Assembly: GCF_014637085.1 (NCBI RefSeq)
Contig: NZ_BMEU01000009.1
Location: forward strand, 1 to 64,000
Direction: 5' to 3'
Length of the DNA: 64,000 nt
From: Comamonas phosphati
GTDB taxonomy: Bacteria > Pseudomonadota > Gammaproteobacteria > Burkholderiales > Burkholderiaceae_C
Shown: one piece after another, positions 63,314 through 64,000 of the stretch
How the letters are laid out: the number at the start of each line of letters is the position of its first letter
Position numbering within the stretch: position 1 is the stretch's first letter
The notes under the pieces: generated by a model
Database searches by the model: none
Seen by the model: the letters and a program-made list of their open reading frames with translations, nothing else
What the model was told of the DNA's origin: nothing
Made by a program: the position numbers and the translations under genes

Positions 63314-64000
63314 ATGACGACATGGACGCTGGCAGAACGTGCTGCCAAGATGAATTCCTCCGCAATCCGCGAGATCCTGAAGCTGACGGATCGTCCCGGC
63401 ATCATCAGCATGGCCGGCGGCCTGCCCTCGCCCAAGGCCTTCCCGCTGGACGCCTTCACCGCCGCCTGCCAGGCCGTGATGCAGCGCGACGGCGCCGCGG
63501 CCCTGCAGTACTCGACCACCGAAGGCTTTGCGCCCCTGCGCCAGGCGATTGCCGACTTCCTGCCCTGGAACGTGGATCCCGAGCAGATCCTGATCACCAC
63601 CGGCAGCCAGCAGGCGCTGGACCTGATCGGCAAAATCTTCCTGGACAAGGGCAGCCGCATCCTGGTGGAAAAGCCCACCTACCTGGGCGCGCTCCAGGCC
63701 TTCACCCCCATGGAGCCCGTGGCCGTGGGCGTGGACAGCGATGACGAAGGCATGCTGATCGAGGACTTCGCCAACCAGGTCGGCACAGGTGCCGGCAAGG
63801 CCCGCCTGGCCTATGTGCTGCCCAACTTCCAGAACCCCACGGGCCGCACCATGAGCGACGCGCGCCGCCAGGCCCTGGTCGAAAAGGCCAGGGAACTGAA
63901 CATTCCGCTGGTCGAGGACAACCCCTACGGCGACCTCTGGTACGAAGAGCAGCCGCCGCTGCCGCTGGCCGCGCGCAACCCCGAGGGCGTGATCTACATG
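63314..64000 (+). CDS. PLP-dependent aminotransferase, 3' end outside window
   Basis: Class I/II aminotransferase, 229 codons seen and no stop before the window ends. It starts MTTWTLAERAAKMNSSAIRE and has ISMAGGLPSPKAFP, TTGSQQALDLIGK, LPNFQNPTGRTMSDARR and LVEDNPYGDLWY, features shared by 2-aminoadipate/aromatic aminotransferases of the LysN/ARO8 group. The catalytic lysine lies beyond the edge. It is divergent from the MocR-type gene. The substrate cannot be told from this part. Confidence 0.88.
   Translation, partial: MTTWTLAERAAKMNSSAIREILKLTDRPGIISMAGGLPSPKAFPLDAFTAACQAVMQRDGAAALQYSTTEGFAPLRQAIADFLPWNVDPEQILITTGSQQALDLIGKIFLDKGSRILVEKPTYLGALQAFTPMEPVAVGVDSDDEGMLIEDFANQVGTGAGKARLAYVLPNFQNPTGRTMSDARRQALVEKARELNIPLVEDNPYGDLWYEEQPPLPLAARNPEGVIYM

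Noticed and set aside
63133-63744. 203-codon plus-strand frame near the right edge
   Set aside because: It overlaps the conserved aminotransferase gene in another frame and has no domain.
1-64000. tRNA, rRNA, insertion sequences or prophage genes
   Set aside because: No cloverleaf or rRNA-like sequence, transposase, integrase or phage structural gene was recognised on either strand.

Overview
The window is a nearly complete flagellar and chemotaxis supercluster from a high-GC betaproteobacterium, most likely a member of the Comamonadaceae (Comamonas/Delftia/Acidovorax type). I infer this from the gene order (fliR-to-fliF block, flhBAF-flhG-fliA block, flg block), the protein sequences, GTG/TTG start use and an intergenic palindromic repeat family. 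The genus is inferred from memory of such genomes and was not checked against a database.

Layout, left to right. (1) 374-2260: an Uup-type ABC-F ATPase, unrelated to motility. (2) 2420-8942, minus strand: a chemotaxis operon read as [CheZ-like]-cheY-cheA-cheW-cheR-cheD-cheB, with no receptor gene. (3) 9053-10858, plus: a receiver-histidine kinase and a LuxR-type response regulator. (4) 10958-22480, minus: fliR Q P O N M L K J I H G F, i.e. export gate, C-ring, export ATPase, hook-length control and MS-ring. (5) 22653-28781, plus: fliE followed by a tightly coupled nucleotide-sugar operon (CDP-glucose synthesis, 4,6-dehydratase, epimerase, C-methyltransferase, acyltransferase, reductase-like SDR, CmcI-type methyltransferase). 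(6) 28875-32621, minus: a GT41 (SPINDLY/OGT-type) glycosyltransferase behind flagellin gene fliC1. (7) 32960-47364, plus: a second, divergent flagellin gene, fliD S T, motA B, cheY, cheZ, flhB A F, an flhG-like gene and fliA. (8) 47513-49106, minus: flgN, flgM, flgA. (9) 49339-61442, plus: flgB to flgL and a gene for an HDOD protein with a degenerate EAL domain. (10) 61563-64000: a MocR-type regulator divergent from an aminotransferase gene that is cut by the window edge.

How it fits together. The structural genes cover basal body, export, hook, filament and motor. Stage control is represented by FliA (sigma-28) and FlgM. Good sigma-28 type promoters are visible in front of fliC2, motA and flgM. 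No flhDC or fleQ-type master regulator and no methyl-accepting receptor lie in the window, so both must be elsewhere. The sugar operon between fliE and the flagellin pair, together with the OGT-like enzyme downstream of fliC1, reads as a flagellin O-glycosylation system that would use a CDP-linked, probably C-methylated and O-modified 6-deoxy sugar.

Other points of interest: two flagellin genes of identical length in inverted orientation, almost identical in the normally variable centre; a second CheY plus CheZ-like pair that keeps the CheZ catalytic Asp/Gln; an FlhG homologue that has lost its P-loop; and seven copies of a C-rich palindromic repeat, most of which sit exactly at stop codons.
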